Assembly: GCA_937901435.1 (NCBI GenBank) | Contig: CALGTJ010000186.1 | Location: 1 to 6,812, forward strand | From: an uncultured Rhodobacter sp. | GTDB lineage: Bacteria; Pseudomonadota; Alphaproteobacteria; Rhodobacterales; Rhodobacteraceae | Direction: 5' to 3' | Length of the DNA: 6,812 bases | Part shown: one piece after another, positions 1 through 6,637 of the stretch | Numbering within the stretch: position 1 is the stretch's first letter | How the letters are laid out: each line of letters starts with the position of its first letter | The notes under the pieces: model-generated | The model's input: only the letters and a program-made list of their open reading frames with translations | What the model was told of the DNA's origin: nothing | Database searches by the model: none | Program-made: the position numbers and the translations under genes

Positions 1-1
1 C

Positions 2-1468
2 AACAAGGGGGCTGTGCCGCATATCACCGGTGCTGAATTTCGCAAACGCTATGGCGTCGATGACGGATCTGCATCGGCTTACGCGTTGACTTATAACGAT
101 TTTACCGCCCTCGAGCAGACCTATGGTCGTGTCGGTGGGCTGGACCGCGTCGCCACTGTGATCAATTCTATCCGCGCTGAACGTCCCGACGCGCTGCTGC
201 TGGATGGCGGTGACACATGGCACGGCTCATATACCTGTTACCAGACCGCCGGGCAGGACATGGTGAACGTCATGAACGCGCTCAAGCCCGACGCGATGAC
301 CTTTCACTGGGAGTTCACGCTGGGGTCTGATCGTGTGCGCGAGGTCGTGGCCGATCTGCCCTTTGCGGCGCTGGGTCAGAACATCTTTGACGCGGAATGG
401 AACGAACCTGCGGAAGACTTTGAATCTTATACGTTCTTTGAGCGCGGCGGCGTCAAGATTGCCGTTATCGGTCAGGCCTTTCCCTATATGCCGATCGCCA
501 ATCCCGGCTGGATGTTTCCCGAGTATTCCTTTGGGATTCGCGACGAGCGGATGCAGGAAATGGTGGACGAAGTGCGCGCGGCGGGGGCGGAACTGGTCGT
601 CTGCCTTAGCCACAACGGCTTTGACGTGGACAAAAAGATGGCCAGCAAGGTCACAGGCATCGACGTGATCCTGTCCGGGCACACCCATGACGCGCTGCCC
701 GAACCTGTGCTGGTGGGCGAGACGATTATCATCGCCTCTGGGTCGAACGGCAAATTTGTCAGCCGCGTCGATCTGGATGTTCGCGACGGCCGGATGATGG
801 GCTTTCGCCACAAACTGATCCCGATTTTCAGCGATGTGATCACACCCGATCCAGAGGTTGCCGCCGTGATCGACGAACAGCGCGCGCCTTATCTTGCTGA
901 TCTGACAGAGGAAATTGGGACGACGGACTCGCTTTTGTATCGTCGTGGCAATTTTAATGGCACATGGGATGATCTGATCTGCGACGCGTTGTTGGAACAG
1001 CGCGACGCCGATATCGCCCTTAGCCCCGGCGTGCGGTGGGGGCCATCGATCCTGCCCGGTCAGGCGATCAGCCGAGAGGATATCTGGAACGTCACCTCGA
1101 TGACCTATCCAAACGCCTATCGTACGGAAATGACAGGGGAATTCCTGCATGTCGTGCTAGAGGACGTGGCCGATAACCTGTTCAACCCAGACCCATACTA
1201 CCAGCAGGGCGGCGATATGGTCCGCACTGGCGGTCTTGGGTACACCATCGACATTAACCAACCCCAAGGCAGCCGGATCACTGATTTGACTCTCCTGAAA
1301 ACTCGCGAAAAGATCGATCCGGCCAAGTCTTATGTGGTCGCAGGTTGGGCCAGCGTGAATGAGGGCACCGAAGGTCCGCCGATCTGGGATGTGGTCGAAA
1401 ACCATATCCGCTCCAAGGGGACGATCACCTTGGAACCCAATACCTCTGTCAAAGTCATTGGTGCGTAA
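2..1468 (+). CDS. soxB: SoxB, thiosulfate-oxidation sulfate thiol esterase (5'-truncated by window edge)
   Basis: SoxB is the periplasmic metal-dependent (family: dimanganese) hydrolase that removes the terminal sulfate from the SoxY-bound cysteine S-thiosulfonate. It belongs to the 5'-nucleotidase/calcineurin-like phosphoesterase superfamily. The reading frame is open to the window edge (N-K-G-A-V-P-H-I-T-G), so the GTG at 14 is an internal valine codon and not a start. Roughly 80 N-terminal residues are missing, judged from the family's usual length of about 560; these should hold the Tat signal and the first metal-binding Asp/His motif. Counting from the codon at 14, visible motifs are LLDGGDTWHGS (62-72), FHWEFT (97-102, the SoxB version of GNHEF in nucleotidases), CLSHNGFD (197-204) and SGHTHD (221-226). 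The C-terminal half (about 280-484) is the 5'-nucleotidase C-terminal substrate domain. It is followed by soxC after 49 nt, consistent with one operon. The FHWEF version, with Phe where I recall Gly in some SoxB proteins, may be a lineage variant. Confidence 0.95.
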   Translation, partial: NKGAVPHITGAEFRKRYGVDDGSASAYALTYNDFTALEQTYGRVGGLDRVATVINSIRAERPDALLLDGGDTWHGSYTCYQTAGQDMVNVMNALKPDAMTFHWEFTLGSDRVREVVADLPFAALGQNIFDAEWNEPAEDFESYTFFERGGVKIAVIGQAFPYMPIANPGWMFPEYSFGIRDERMQEMVDEVRAAGAELVVCLSHNGFDVDKKMASKVTGIDVILSGHTHDALPEPVLVGETIIIASGSNGKFVSRVDLDVRDGRMMGFRHKLIPIFSDVITPDPEVAAVIDEQRAPYLADLTEEIGTTDSLLYRRGNFNGTWDDLICDALLEQRDADIALSPGVRWGPSILPGQAISREDIWNVTSMTYPNAYRTEMTGEFLHVVLEDVADNLFNPDPYYQQGGDMVRTGGLGYTIDINQPQGSRITDLTLLKTREKIDPAKSYVVAGWASVNEGTEGPPIWDVVENHIRSKGTITLEPNTSVKVIGA

Positions 1469-1505
1469 GCGCCAGAGGGAAACGAACGCGTAAGCGTCTG
1501 TAACG

Positions 1506-1520
1506 AAAGGAAATGTGATG
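1506..1520 (+). promoter_or_regulatory. Ribosome binding site that sets the soxC start
   Basis: AAAGGA at 1506-1511 lies 6 nt before the ATG at 1518. An in-frame GTG sits directly in front at 1515, which would add one residue, but spacing from the Shine-Dalgarno and the normal preference for ATG favour 1518. An out-of-frame ATG at 1513 is followed at once by TGA and is not a start. Confidence 0.6.
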
Positions 1521-2765
1521 TCAGATATTCACAAGCCCAGCCGCCGCGCTGTCCTTGCCGGAGGGGCGGCAATCGCCGCAACCTCTGCGGCAGCAAGCGG
1601 GCCGGATCCGCTGATCACCGAGGTGCAGGACTGGGCGCAGATCACCGGCGAGGGCGTGGATGCCACGCCCTATGGTCTGCCGATTGAGTTCGAAGAGGAT
1701 GTAATACGTCGCAACGTCGAATGGTTAACAGCCGACACCATTAGTTCGATCAACTTCACACCGATTCATGCTCTCGACGGCACGATTACCCCGCAGGGCT
1801 GCGCATTCGAGCGGCATCATTCGGGCGCGATTGAGCTGAAGAAAGAAGATTATCGGCTGATGATCAACGGGATGGTCGATCAACCGCTGATCTTTACCTA
1901 TGCCGATCTGGAACGCTTCCCACGCGAAAACCACGTTTATTTCTGCGAATGTGCGGCGAATTCGGGCATGGAATGGGCGGGCGCGCAGCTGAACGGCGCG
2001 CAGTTCACTCACGGCATGATCCACAATATGGAATATACCGGCGTGTCCCTGCGCACCCTGCTGAACGAGGCGGGGATCAAGCCAGAGGCGAAATGGATCT
2101 ATGTCGAGGGCGCTGATGCGTCGTCCAACGGGCGCTCGATCCCGATGGACAAAGCGTTGGATGACGTTCTGATCGCCTTTAAGGCCAACGGTGAAGCCTT
2201 GCGCAAAGAGCATGGGTATCCTGTGCGGCTGGTCGTTCCCGGTTGGGAAGGCAATATGTGGGTGAAATGGCTGCGCCGTATCGAAGTTACTGATATGCCA
2301 GTGGAATCCCGCGAGGAGACCAGCAAATATACCGATACTCTGGCCAATGGTATCTCGCGCAAATGGACATGGACGATGGACGCGAAATCGGTCGTCACCT
2401 CGCCCAGCCCGCAATCGCCGATCAAGCATGGACCCGGTCCGCTGGTCGTGACCGGACTGGCGTGGTCCGGCAATGGCGCGATCAAACGGGTAGATGTTTC
2501 GATCGACGGTGGCGCGAACTGGACGACAGCGCGGCTGGCGCAGCCGGGGCAAAAGATGGCGATGACGCGGTTTTACCTCGATATCGACTGGGATGGCTCG
2601 GAAATGTTCCTGCAATCGCGCGCGATTGACGACACGGGCTATGTTCAGCCCACGAAAACGCAGCTGCGCGAAGTGCGCGGCCTGAACTCTGTTTACCATA
2701 ATAACGCCATTCAGACATGGTGGGTCCGCGACACCGGGGAGGCTGAAAATGTCGAAGTATCTTAG
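1518..2765 (+). CDS. soxC: SoxC, molybdenum-cofactor subunit of sulfane dehydrogenase SoxCD
   Basis: SoxC is a sulfite-oxidase-family protein that, with SoxD, oxidises the sulfane sulfur left on SoxY after the first SoxB cleavage, a six-electron step in the periplasm. The 415-residue protein starts with a twin-arginine signal (SRRAVLAGG, residues 8-16, followed by an Ala-rich segment), as expected for export of a folded molybdoenzyme. The Mo-pterin domain covers about residues 85-260. It contains FCECAANSGMEW (142-153), in which Cys145 aligns with the molybdenum-ligand Cys of the sulfite oxidase CAGN motif, and PGWEGNMWVKWLRRIEV (241-257). Residues of about 285-410 form the Mo-co dimerisation domain (VTGLAWSGNGAIKRVDVS). 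There is no fused cytochrome b5 or heme motif, because the heme subunit is the separate SoxD. Its last 17 nt overlap soxD, suggesting translational coupling and balanced subunit synthesis. Distinction from plain sulfite dehydrogenase (SorA) rests on the sox context and the FCECAAN motif. Confidence 0.95.
   Translation: MSDIHKPSRRAVLAGGAAIAATSAAASGPDPLITEVQDWAQITGEGVDATPYGLPIEFEEDVIRRNVEWLTADTISSINFTPIHALDGTITPQGCAFERHHSGAIELKKEDYRLMINGMVDQPLIFTYADLERFPRENHVYFCECAANSGMEWAGAQLNGAQFTHGMIHNMEYTGVSLRTLLNEAGIKPEAKWIYVEGADASSNGRSIPMDKALDDVLIAFKANGEALRKEHGYPVRLVVPGWEGNMWVKWLRRIEVTDMPVESREETSKYTDTLANGISRKWTWTMDAKSVVTSPSPQSPIKHGPGPLVVTGLAWSGNGAIKRVDVSIDGGANWTTARLAQPGQKMAMTRFYLDIDWDGSEMFLQSRAIDDTGYVQPTKTQLREVRGLNSVYHNNAIQTWWVRDTGEAENVEVS
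2736..2751 (+). promoter_or_regulatory. soxD ribosome binding site inside the soxC coding region
   Basis: GGGGAGG at 2736-2742 lies 6 nt before the soxD ATG at 2749, and all of it is within the last codons of soxC. This strong site supports the overlapping start at 2749 over any later start in soxD. Confidence 0.7.
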
Positions 2766-4023
2766 TATTGGCGCCGCTGGCGGCACGGCTGCCCTGTTGG
2801 GCCTTGCCTTTACGGCTGCGGGAACCTTTATCACGCCGATCCCGGATGTGCCGATCCGAGGGCCGATTGATGTGCCAACCGAGGCTGCGATTGTCAACGC
2901 TTCGGCAACAGTAGAGCCTGAGACGGTTGACAATGCGCCGGCGGAAACCGCGAGTACGACCGTGTTGACAGCCCCGTCCGAGGCTGTGACCCTTGCCAAG
3001 TTGGGGTTGGGTCGCGCCGCATTGCCCGAAGAGGTGACCGCTTGGGATCTTGACGTGCGCCCGGACGGGCTGGGTCTGCCAGAGGGGCAGGGGGATGCGC
3101 TTGTTGGAGAGCCGATTTTTGAGGAAAACTGCGCCAGCTGTCATGGCTCTTTTGCCGAAGGCGTCGATAACTGGCCCAAGCTGGCAGGGGGCAATGACAC
3201 CCTTGACCGCGAGGACCCGCTAAAGACCGTGGGCAGCTATTGGCCCCATCTTTCAACGGTTTGGGACTATGTCAATCGCTCTATGCCGTTTGGCAATGCG
3301 CAGACGCTCAGCCCCGATGATGTCTATGCGATTACGGCGTATATCCTCTATTCCAACGATCTGATCGAGGATGATTTTGTCCTGTCCAAGGACAGCTTTC
3401 TTGAGGTCGAGATGCCAAACGCTGATGGCTTTATTCTCGATGATCGGGCCGAGACAGAATATGCAGTCTGGTCGTCCGGCGCGCCTTGCATGACTGATTG
3501 CAAGGAAAACGTCGAGGTTACCATGCGCGCCCGTGTGCTGGACGTCACGCCGCAGGAAGAAGGGGCAGAGCCCGCGCCTGCTGCCGCGATTGCACCCGCT
3601 GAGGAAACAGTGGTGACCACGATCGCCAAAGCTGTGGTCGAAGCCGAGGCAGAGCCTGTGGTTGAACCGGCCGCCGAGGTTGTCGAGGTTGCGGCGGCTG
3701 ATCCAGCCCTGATTGCAGCAGGTGAAAAAGTGTTTAAGAAATGCTCTGCCTGCCATCAGGTCGGTGAGGGTGCCAAAAACAAGACGGGTCCCATTTTGAA
3801 TGGTGTGATGGGACGCGTTGCGGGCAGCACAGAAGGGTTCAAATACTCCAAAGTCTTCGGGGAATTTAACGATCAGGGTCTGGTCTGGACGGAAGAGACA
3901 ATGTCAGAGTTCCTGTCCAATCCCAAAGGCTATGCCAAGGGAACGCGGATGTCGTTTCGCGGACTGAAGAAACCAGAAGACCTGAAAGCGATTTCAGCCT
4001 ATCTTGGGAGCTATACGGAGTAG
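2749..4023 (+). CDS. soxD: SoxD, diheme cytochrome c subunit of sulfane dehydrogenase SoxCD
   Basis: SoxD accepts electrons from the molybdenum centre of SoxC and passes them to small periplasmic cytochromes. The 424-residue protein has a hydrophobic N-terminus (about 5-30) that is either a Sec signal or an uncleaved anchor. The n-region is weakly charged (MSK) and no clear AxA cleavage site is visible. A Pro/Ala/Thr-rich stretch (31-90) follows. Heme domain 1 has CASCH at 128-132 with Met179 (SMPFGN) as the likely axial ligand. Cys247 and Cys251 (APCMTDC) form a spaced pair that could be a disulfide. Residues 268-318 are an Ala/Val/Glu/Pro linker. Heme domain 2 is a class I cytochrome c with CSACH at 332-336 and Met401 (TRMSFRG). 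It is at least as long as the Paracoccus protein as I remember it, mainly through the low-complexity N-terminal segment and linker. In Paracoccus the second heme domain is reported to be separable from the catalytic core. soxE follows after 3 nt. Confidence 0.93.
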   Translation: MSKYLSIGAAGGTAALLGLAFTAAGTFITPIPDVPIRGPIDVPTEAAIVNASATVEPETVDNAPAETASTTVLTAPSEAVTLAKLGLGRAALPEEVTAWDLDVRPDGLGLPEGQGDALVGEPIFEENCASCHGSFAEGVDNWPKLAGGNDTLDREDPLKTVGSYWPHLSTVWDYVNRSMPFGNAQTLSPDDVYAITAYILYSNDLIEDDFVLSKDSFLEVEMPNADGFILDDRAETEYAVWSSGAPCMTDCKENVEVTMRARVLDVTPQEEGAEPAPAAAIAPAEETVVTTIAKAVVEAEAEPVVEPAAEVVEVAAADPALIAAGEKVFKKCSACHQVGEGAKNKTGPILNGVMGRVAGSTEGFKYSKVFGEFNDQGLVWTEETMSEFLSNPKGYAKGTRMSFRGLKKPEDLKAISAYLGSYTE

Positions 4024-4026
4024 GCT

Positions 4027-4722
4027 ATGACTCGATTTTATGGGATGATGATTGCTGGCCTGATTCTGATCGGGCCAGCAAAAGCAACCGCCACCAACGC
4101 TGAGTTGGGGGCCGAGGTGTTCAAAAAATGTGCCGCCTGCCATCAGGTCGGCCCGGGGGCCAGAACCCGTGTCGGCCCGCATCTGAACGATTTGTTCGGG
4201 CGCACAGCGGGCAGTCTTGAGGATGTGCGGTATTCCAAGGCCATGACGGGCAAGGGGACCGGGGGGCTGGTCTGGGATCTGGAAACGCTTGACGCGTTTT
4301 TACATGATCCCAAGGACTACGTTGTTGGCACGAGGATGAGCTTTCGCGGCGTCAAGAGTGCCGAGGATCGCAGTCATCTGATTTCTTATTTGCGTCTGTT
4401 TTCCGACAATCCGCGCGATATCCCCGAGGCCATGCCGACGGCCATCGGCACAGATCATGATCTTGACCCTGCCATTCTTGCGCTGGTGGGGGATGCAGAA
4501 TACGGCGAATATCTTGCCAGTGAATGCCTGACCTGCCACCGTGCAGACGGAACCGACGCCGGGATCCCATCGATCACCGGTTGGCAGACCGAGGCCTTTG
4601 TGATCGCCATGCACAGCTATAAATCAAAAAAACGTCCACATCCGGTGATGCAAATGATGGCAGGCCGCCTGAATGACGAAGAGATAGCAGCTTTGGCCGC
4701 ATATTTTAACAGCCTCAACTAA
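4027..4722 (+). CDS. soxE: SoxE, periplasmic diheme cytochrome c (partner of SoxF)
   Basis: This is a 231-residue diheme c-type cytochrome. By position between soxD and soxF it is SoxE, the counterpart of the cytochrome subunit (FccA) of flavocytochrome c sulfide dehydrogenase. It probably takes electrons from the SoxF flavin. The start has GGAG at 4017-4020, 6 nt upstream of the ATG, overlapping the end of soxD. A Sec signal occupies residues 1-22 (MMIAGLILIGPAKATA). Domain 1 has CAACH at 35-39 and Met104 (TRMSFRG) and is a class I cytochrome c fold very similar to the second heme domain of SoxD. Domain 2 has CLTCH at 167-171 and a Met-rich HPVMQMMAGRL segment (205-215) supplying the sixth ligand, probably Met208, 210 or 211. 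Domain 2 looks more like FccA. The name rests on context as much as on sequence; 'diheme cytochrome c of a sox operon' is certain. Confidence 0.88.
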   Translation: MTRFYGMMIAGLILIGPAKATATNAELGAEVFKKCAACHQVGPGARTRVGPHLNDLFGRTAGSLEDVRYSKAMTGKGTGGLVWDLETLDAFLHDPKDYVVGTRMSFRGVKSAEDRSHLISYLRLFSDNPRDIPEAMPTAIGTDHDLDPAILALVGDAEYGEYLASECLTCHRADGTDAGIPSITGWQTEAFVIAMHSYKSKKRPHPVMQMMAGRLNDEEIAALAAYFNSLN

Positions 4723-4746
4723 GGGGCGATCAAGGGAGGAAAGAAC

Positions 4747-6003
4747 ATGAAACTGAACAGACGGACCTTTATTGGAACGACGGTGGCGACGCTTTCGGCG
4801 TCGATGGTAAATGCGGCCGGTCACGGCAAACCCCGCGTTGTTGTCGTTGGTGGGGGGGCTGGCGGGGCGACCGCCGCGCGCTACATCGCCAGGGACAGCA
4901 ATGGCGAGATAGATGTCACGCTGATCGAACCCAGCCGGGCCTATTATACGTGTTTCTTTTCAAACCTTTATCTTGGTGGCTTTCGCGAGATGGACTCGCT
5001 GGGCCATAGCTACGGCAAACTGGCGATGGCGGGCGTCAATGTGGTGCATGACTGGGCCGTCAGTGTGGATCGCGACGCCAAGACCGTCAGCCTCGCCGGG
5101 GGGGGAACCGTCGGTTATGACAAGTTGATCCTGAGCCCCGGCATCGATTTTGTGGATGGTGCGGTCGAAGGCTGGGATCTAAGTGCGCAAAACGCCATGC
5201 CCCACGCCTATAAGGCAGGCTCGCAGACTGAATTGCTCAAGGCGCAGATCATGGCGATGCCAGAGGGCGGCACCTTTGCAATGGTCGCCCCGCCAAACCC
5301 CTATCGCTGCCCTCCGGGGCCGTACGAAAGGGTGTCGATGGTGGCGCATACGCTGAAGGCCGTGAACCCGACCGCCAAGATCATCGTGGCTGACCCGAAA
5401 GAGAAGTTCTCGAAAATGGGTTTGTTTCAAGAGGGTTGGGCAGACAATTACGCTGGCATGGTGGACTGGATCGGGGCGGATTTTGGCGGGGGCAATGTCT
5501 CTGTCGATCCCGGTGCTATGACGGTGACCATCGATGGTGAGGTTACCAAGGTCGATGTTTGCAACGTGATTCCGGCCATGAAAGCGGGGCGGATTGCGGA
5601 ACTGGCCGGGGTGACGGATGGCAATTGGGCGCCTGTGAATGCCATCGACATGAGCACCAAGGCCGACCCGGATGTGTATGTGCTTGGCGATTCAAGTGCG
5701 CAGGGCGATATGCCAAAATCGGGCTTTTCGGCCAATTCGCAGGCCAAGGTTTGCGCCAATGCGGTGCGCGGCGCACTGACGGGATCACGGGTGTTTCCGG
5801 CGAAATTTTCGAACACCTGTTGGTCGCTGATCGACACGGACAATGGTGTCAAGGTCGGCGCGACCTATGAGGCGACGGATGAAAAGATCGCCAGCGTTGG
5901 CAGTTTCATCTCGGCGACGGGCGAAACGGCGGAATTGCGCAAGGCTACATACGAGGAATCGTTGGGATGGTATGACGGGATCACGGCCGATATGTTTGGG
6001 TAA
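4747..6003 (+). CDS. soxF: SoxF, flavoprotein of the FccB sulfide dehydrogenase family
   Basis: SoxF is a periplasmic FAD protein homologous to the flavin subunit (FccB) of flavocytochrome c sulfide dehydrogenase. In Paracoccus-type systems it is an accessory that raises Sox activity and can oxidise sulfide. The 418-residue protein has a twin-arginine signal (LNRRTFIG, 3-10). The ADP-binding Rossmann motif is VVVVGGGAGGATAARYI (31-47). Cys69 in YYTCFFSN matches the Cys that carries covalent FAD in FccB. Cys188 (PYRCPPGP) and Cys358 (SNTCWSL) match the redox-active disulfide pair next to the flavin. A second FAD contact, VLGDSS (312-317), is followed by the GFSANSQAK stretch (326-334). All key residues are present, so an active enzyme is likely. 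GGGAGGA at 4734-4740 gives a strong ribosome binding site, 24 nt after soxE. Runs of seven G (4852-4858) and eight G (5098-5105) lie within the gene. Export by Tat fits an enzyme that must fold around FAD before secretion. Confidence 0.94.
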   Translation: MKLNRRTFIGTTVATLSASMVNAAGHGKPRVVVVGGGAGGATAARYIARDSNGEIDVTLIEPSRAYYTCFFSNLYLGGFREMDSLGHSYGKLAMAGVNVVHDWAVSVDRDAKTVSLAGGGTVGYDKLILSPGIDFVDGAVEGWDLSAQNAMPHAYKAGSQTELLKAQIMAMPEGGTFAMVAPPNPYRCPPGPYERVSMVAHTLKAVNPTAKIIVADPKEKFSKMGLFQEGWADNYAGMVDWIGADFGGGNVSVDPGAMTVTIDGEVTKVDVCNVIPAMKAGRIAELAGVTDGNWAPVNAIDMSTKADPDVYVLGDSSAQGDMPKSGFSANSQAKVCANAVRGALTGSRVFPAKFSNTCWSLIDTDNGVKVGATYEATDEKIASVGSFISATGETAELRKATYEESLGWYDGITADMFG

Positions 6004-6025
6004 AGTCTGGTAAACACTGTCAAAG

Positions 6026-6060
6026 AGCGGGGCCTTGATCTGTATCATGGTCCCGCTTTT
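6026..6060 (+). terminator. Probable intrinsic terminator after soxF
   Basis: A 9-bp stem (6026-6034 with 6049-6057, including one G-U pair) is extended by an inner 4-bp stem (TGAT 6036-6039 with ATCA 6044-6047) around a CTGT loop, with one T-T mismatch between them. The stem is GC-rich and ends in four T (6057-6060), preceded by AAA at 6022-6024. The T-tract is short, so termination may be partial. It starts 22 nt after the soxF stop and would mark the end of the main sox transcript. Its 3' side is only 26 nt from the ribosome binding site of the next gene. Confidence 0.75.
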
Positions 6061-6099
6061 GCGTTGTGATACGCTGATTTCATATCGGAGGAGAAAACG

Positions 6100-6534
6100 A
6101 TGAGAGTTTTGACATTGGGCCTTTTGGCCAGCCTGCACATTACGGCCGCCGCCGCGGATGGAGTTGTAACCTATGCCACGTCAGATAGCTTTGGAGATGT
6201 CACCTTTGCCGTGGAAAACGCTATCATTGGCAAGGGATTGGTGATCGACTACGTCAGCCATACCGGCGAGATGCTGGCGCGCACCAAGGCGGATGTGGGC
6301 GGCAGCAAGGATCTGTTCGAGGCGGCGGATGTGTTTTTGTTCTGCTCGGCCAGTCTGTCGCGGCAGGTGATGGAGGTTGATCCGATGAACATCGCCCATT
6401 GCCCTTACGCGGTTTTTGTTGCGGATCAGGCGGGCGAGGTCATTGTTGGCTACCGCGAAATGCCGGAGGGCGCGATGCAAGAGGTTCAGGCGCTGCTGGA
6501 CGATATTGCGCGCGAGGCGGCTGGGGTGGAGTAG
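6100..6534 (+). CDS. Exported DUF302-family protein downstream of soxF
   Basis: This is a 144-residue protein with a short Sec signal (MRVLTLGLLASLHITAAAA, likely cleaved near residue 19-20), so a periplasmic location is probable. The mature part matches the DUF302 pattern: a ferredoxin-like start SFGDVTFAVENAIIGKGL (30-47), then DVFLFCSASLSRQV (77-90), HCPYAVFVAD (100-109) and VIVGYREMPEG (114-124). Cys82 and Cys101 sit at the two positions where DUF302 proteins typically carry cysteines (FCN-like and PC-like motifs). Met91, Met96 and His100 lie nearby, so a metal or persulfide site is conceivable, but this is inference. The molecular function of DUF302 is not established as far as I know. 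GGAGGAG at 6087-6093 is a strong ribosome binding site 6 nt before ATG. It follows soxF by 96 nt, with a terminator-like hairpin between, and may be expressed by read-through of the sox transcript. A role in periplasmic sulfur handling is suggested only by location. Confidence 0.85.
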   Translation: MRVLTLGLLASLHITAAAADGVVTYATSDSFGDVTFAVENAIIGKGLVIDYVSHTGEMLARTKADVGGSKDLFEAADVFLFCSASLSRQVMEVDPMNIAHCPYAVFVADQAGEVIVGYREMPEGAMQEVQALLDDIAREAAGVE

Positions 6535-6539
6535 TCTGC

Positions 6540-6564
6540 GTCGAATTTGCAATGCAAATCCGAC
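6540..6564. repeat. Inverted repeat (hairpin) just after the DUF302 gene
   Basis: GTCGAATTTGC (6540-6550) and GCAAATCCGAC (6554-6564) form an 11-bp stem with one mismatch (A6544/C6560) around a 3-nt AAT loop. It begins 5 nt beyond the DUF302 stop codon. There is no T-tract on either side, so it is not a classical intrinsic terminator. It could stabilise the 3' end of the mRNA or be part of the repeat that follows. Confidence 0.55.
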
Positions 6565-6567
6565 ACA

Positions 6568-6620
6568 CTGGGGGCGCTGCCCCCAGACCCCCGGAGTATT
6601 TTCACCAAGATGAAAGGGGA
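6568..6620. repeat. Probable Rhodobacterales-type dispersed intergenic repeat with perfect hairpin
   Basis: CTGGGGGC (6568-6575), loop GCT, and GCCCCCAG (6579-6586) form a perfect 8-bp stem. It is followed by ACCCCCGGAGTATTTT (6587-6602) and a weaker hairpin TTTCA/TGAAA (6600-6604 with 6611-6615). The combination of a GGGGGCGCTGCCCCC core, CCCCCGG, TATTT and an AAGATGAAAG tail is one I recognise from many intergenic spaces of Rhodobacteraceae genomes, usually near gene 3' ends. That recognition is from memory; only the hairpins are directly visible. It occupies the gap between two convergent genes and may act as a bidirectional 3'-end structure despite lacking a long T-tract. Confidence 0.55.
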
Positions 6621-6637
6621 AGGTGTCGACAGGCTAT

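Noticed and set aside
14..16. GTG as a start codon for soxB
   Set aside because: The frame is open upstream to the window edge, and the Val-Pro-His-Ile-Thr-Gly segment lies inside SoxB, well after the signal peptide and first metal motif.
227..1150. A 307-codon open frame on the - strand opposite soxB
   Set aside because: It is fully antisense to conserved SoxB motifs and has no family resemblance; treated as a shadow frame.
1725..2999. A 424-codon open frame on the - strand opposite soxC and the start of soxD
   Set aside because: It is antisense to two clearly conserved genes, has an Arg/His-rich composition typical of shadow frames in GC-rich DNA, and shows no recognisable domain.
6064..6086. 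Promoter (TTGTGA ... CATATC) in front of the DUF302 gene
   Set aside because: The two hexamers are only 11 nt apart and match consensus poorly.
6568..6586. Intrinsic terminator for the DUF302 gene or the Fe-S carrier gene
   Set aside because: The stem is perfect but is followed by ACCCCC on the + strand and TGTGTCGG on the - strand, with no T-tract. Kept as a repeat/hairpin only.
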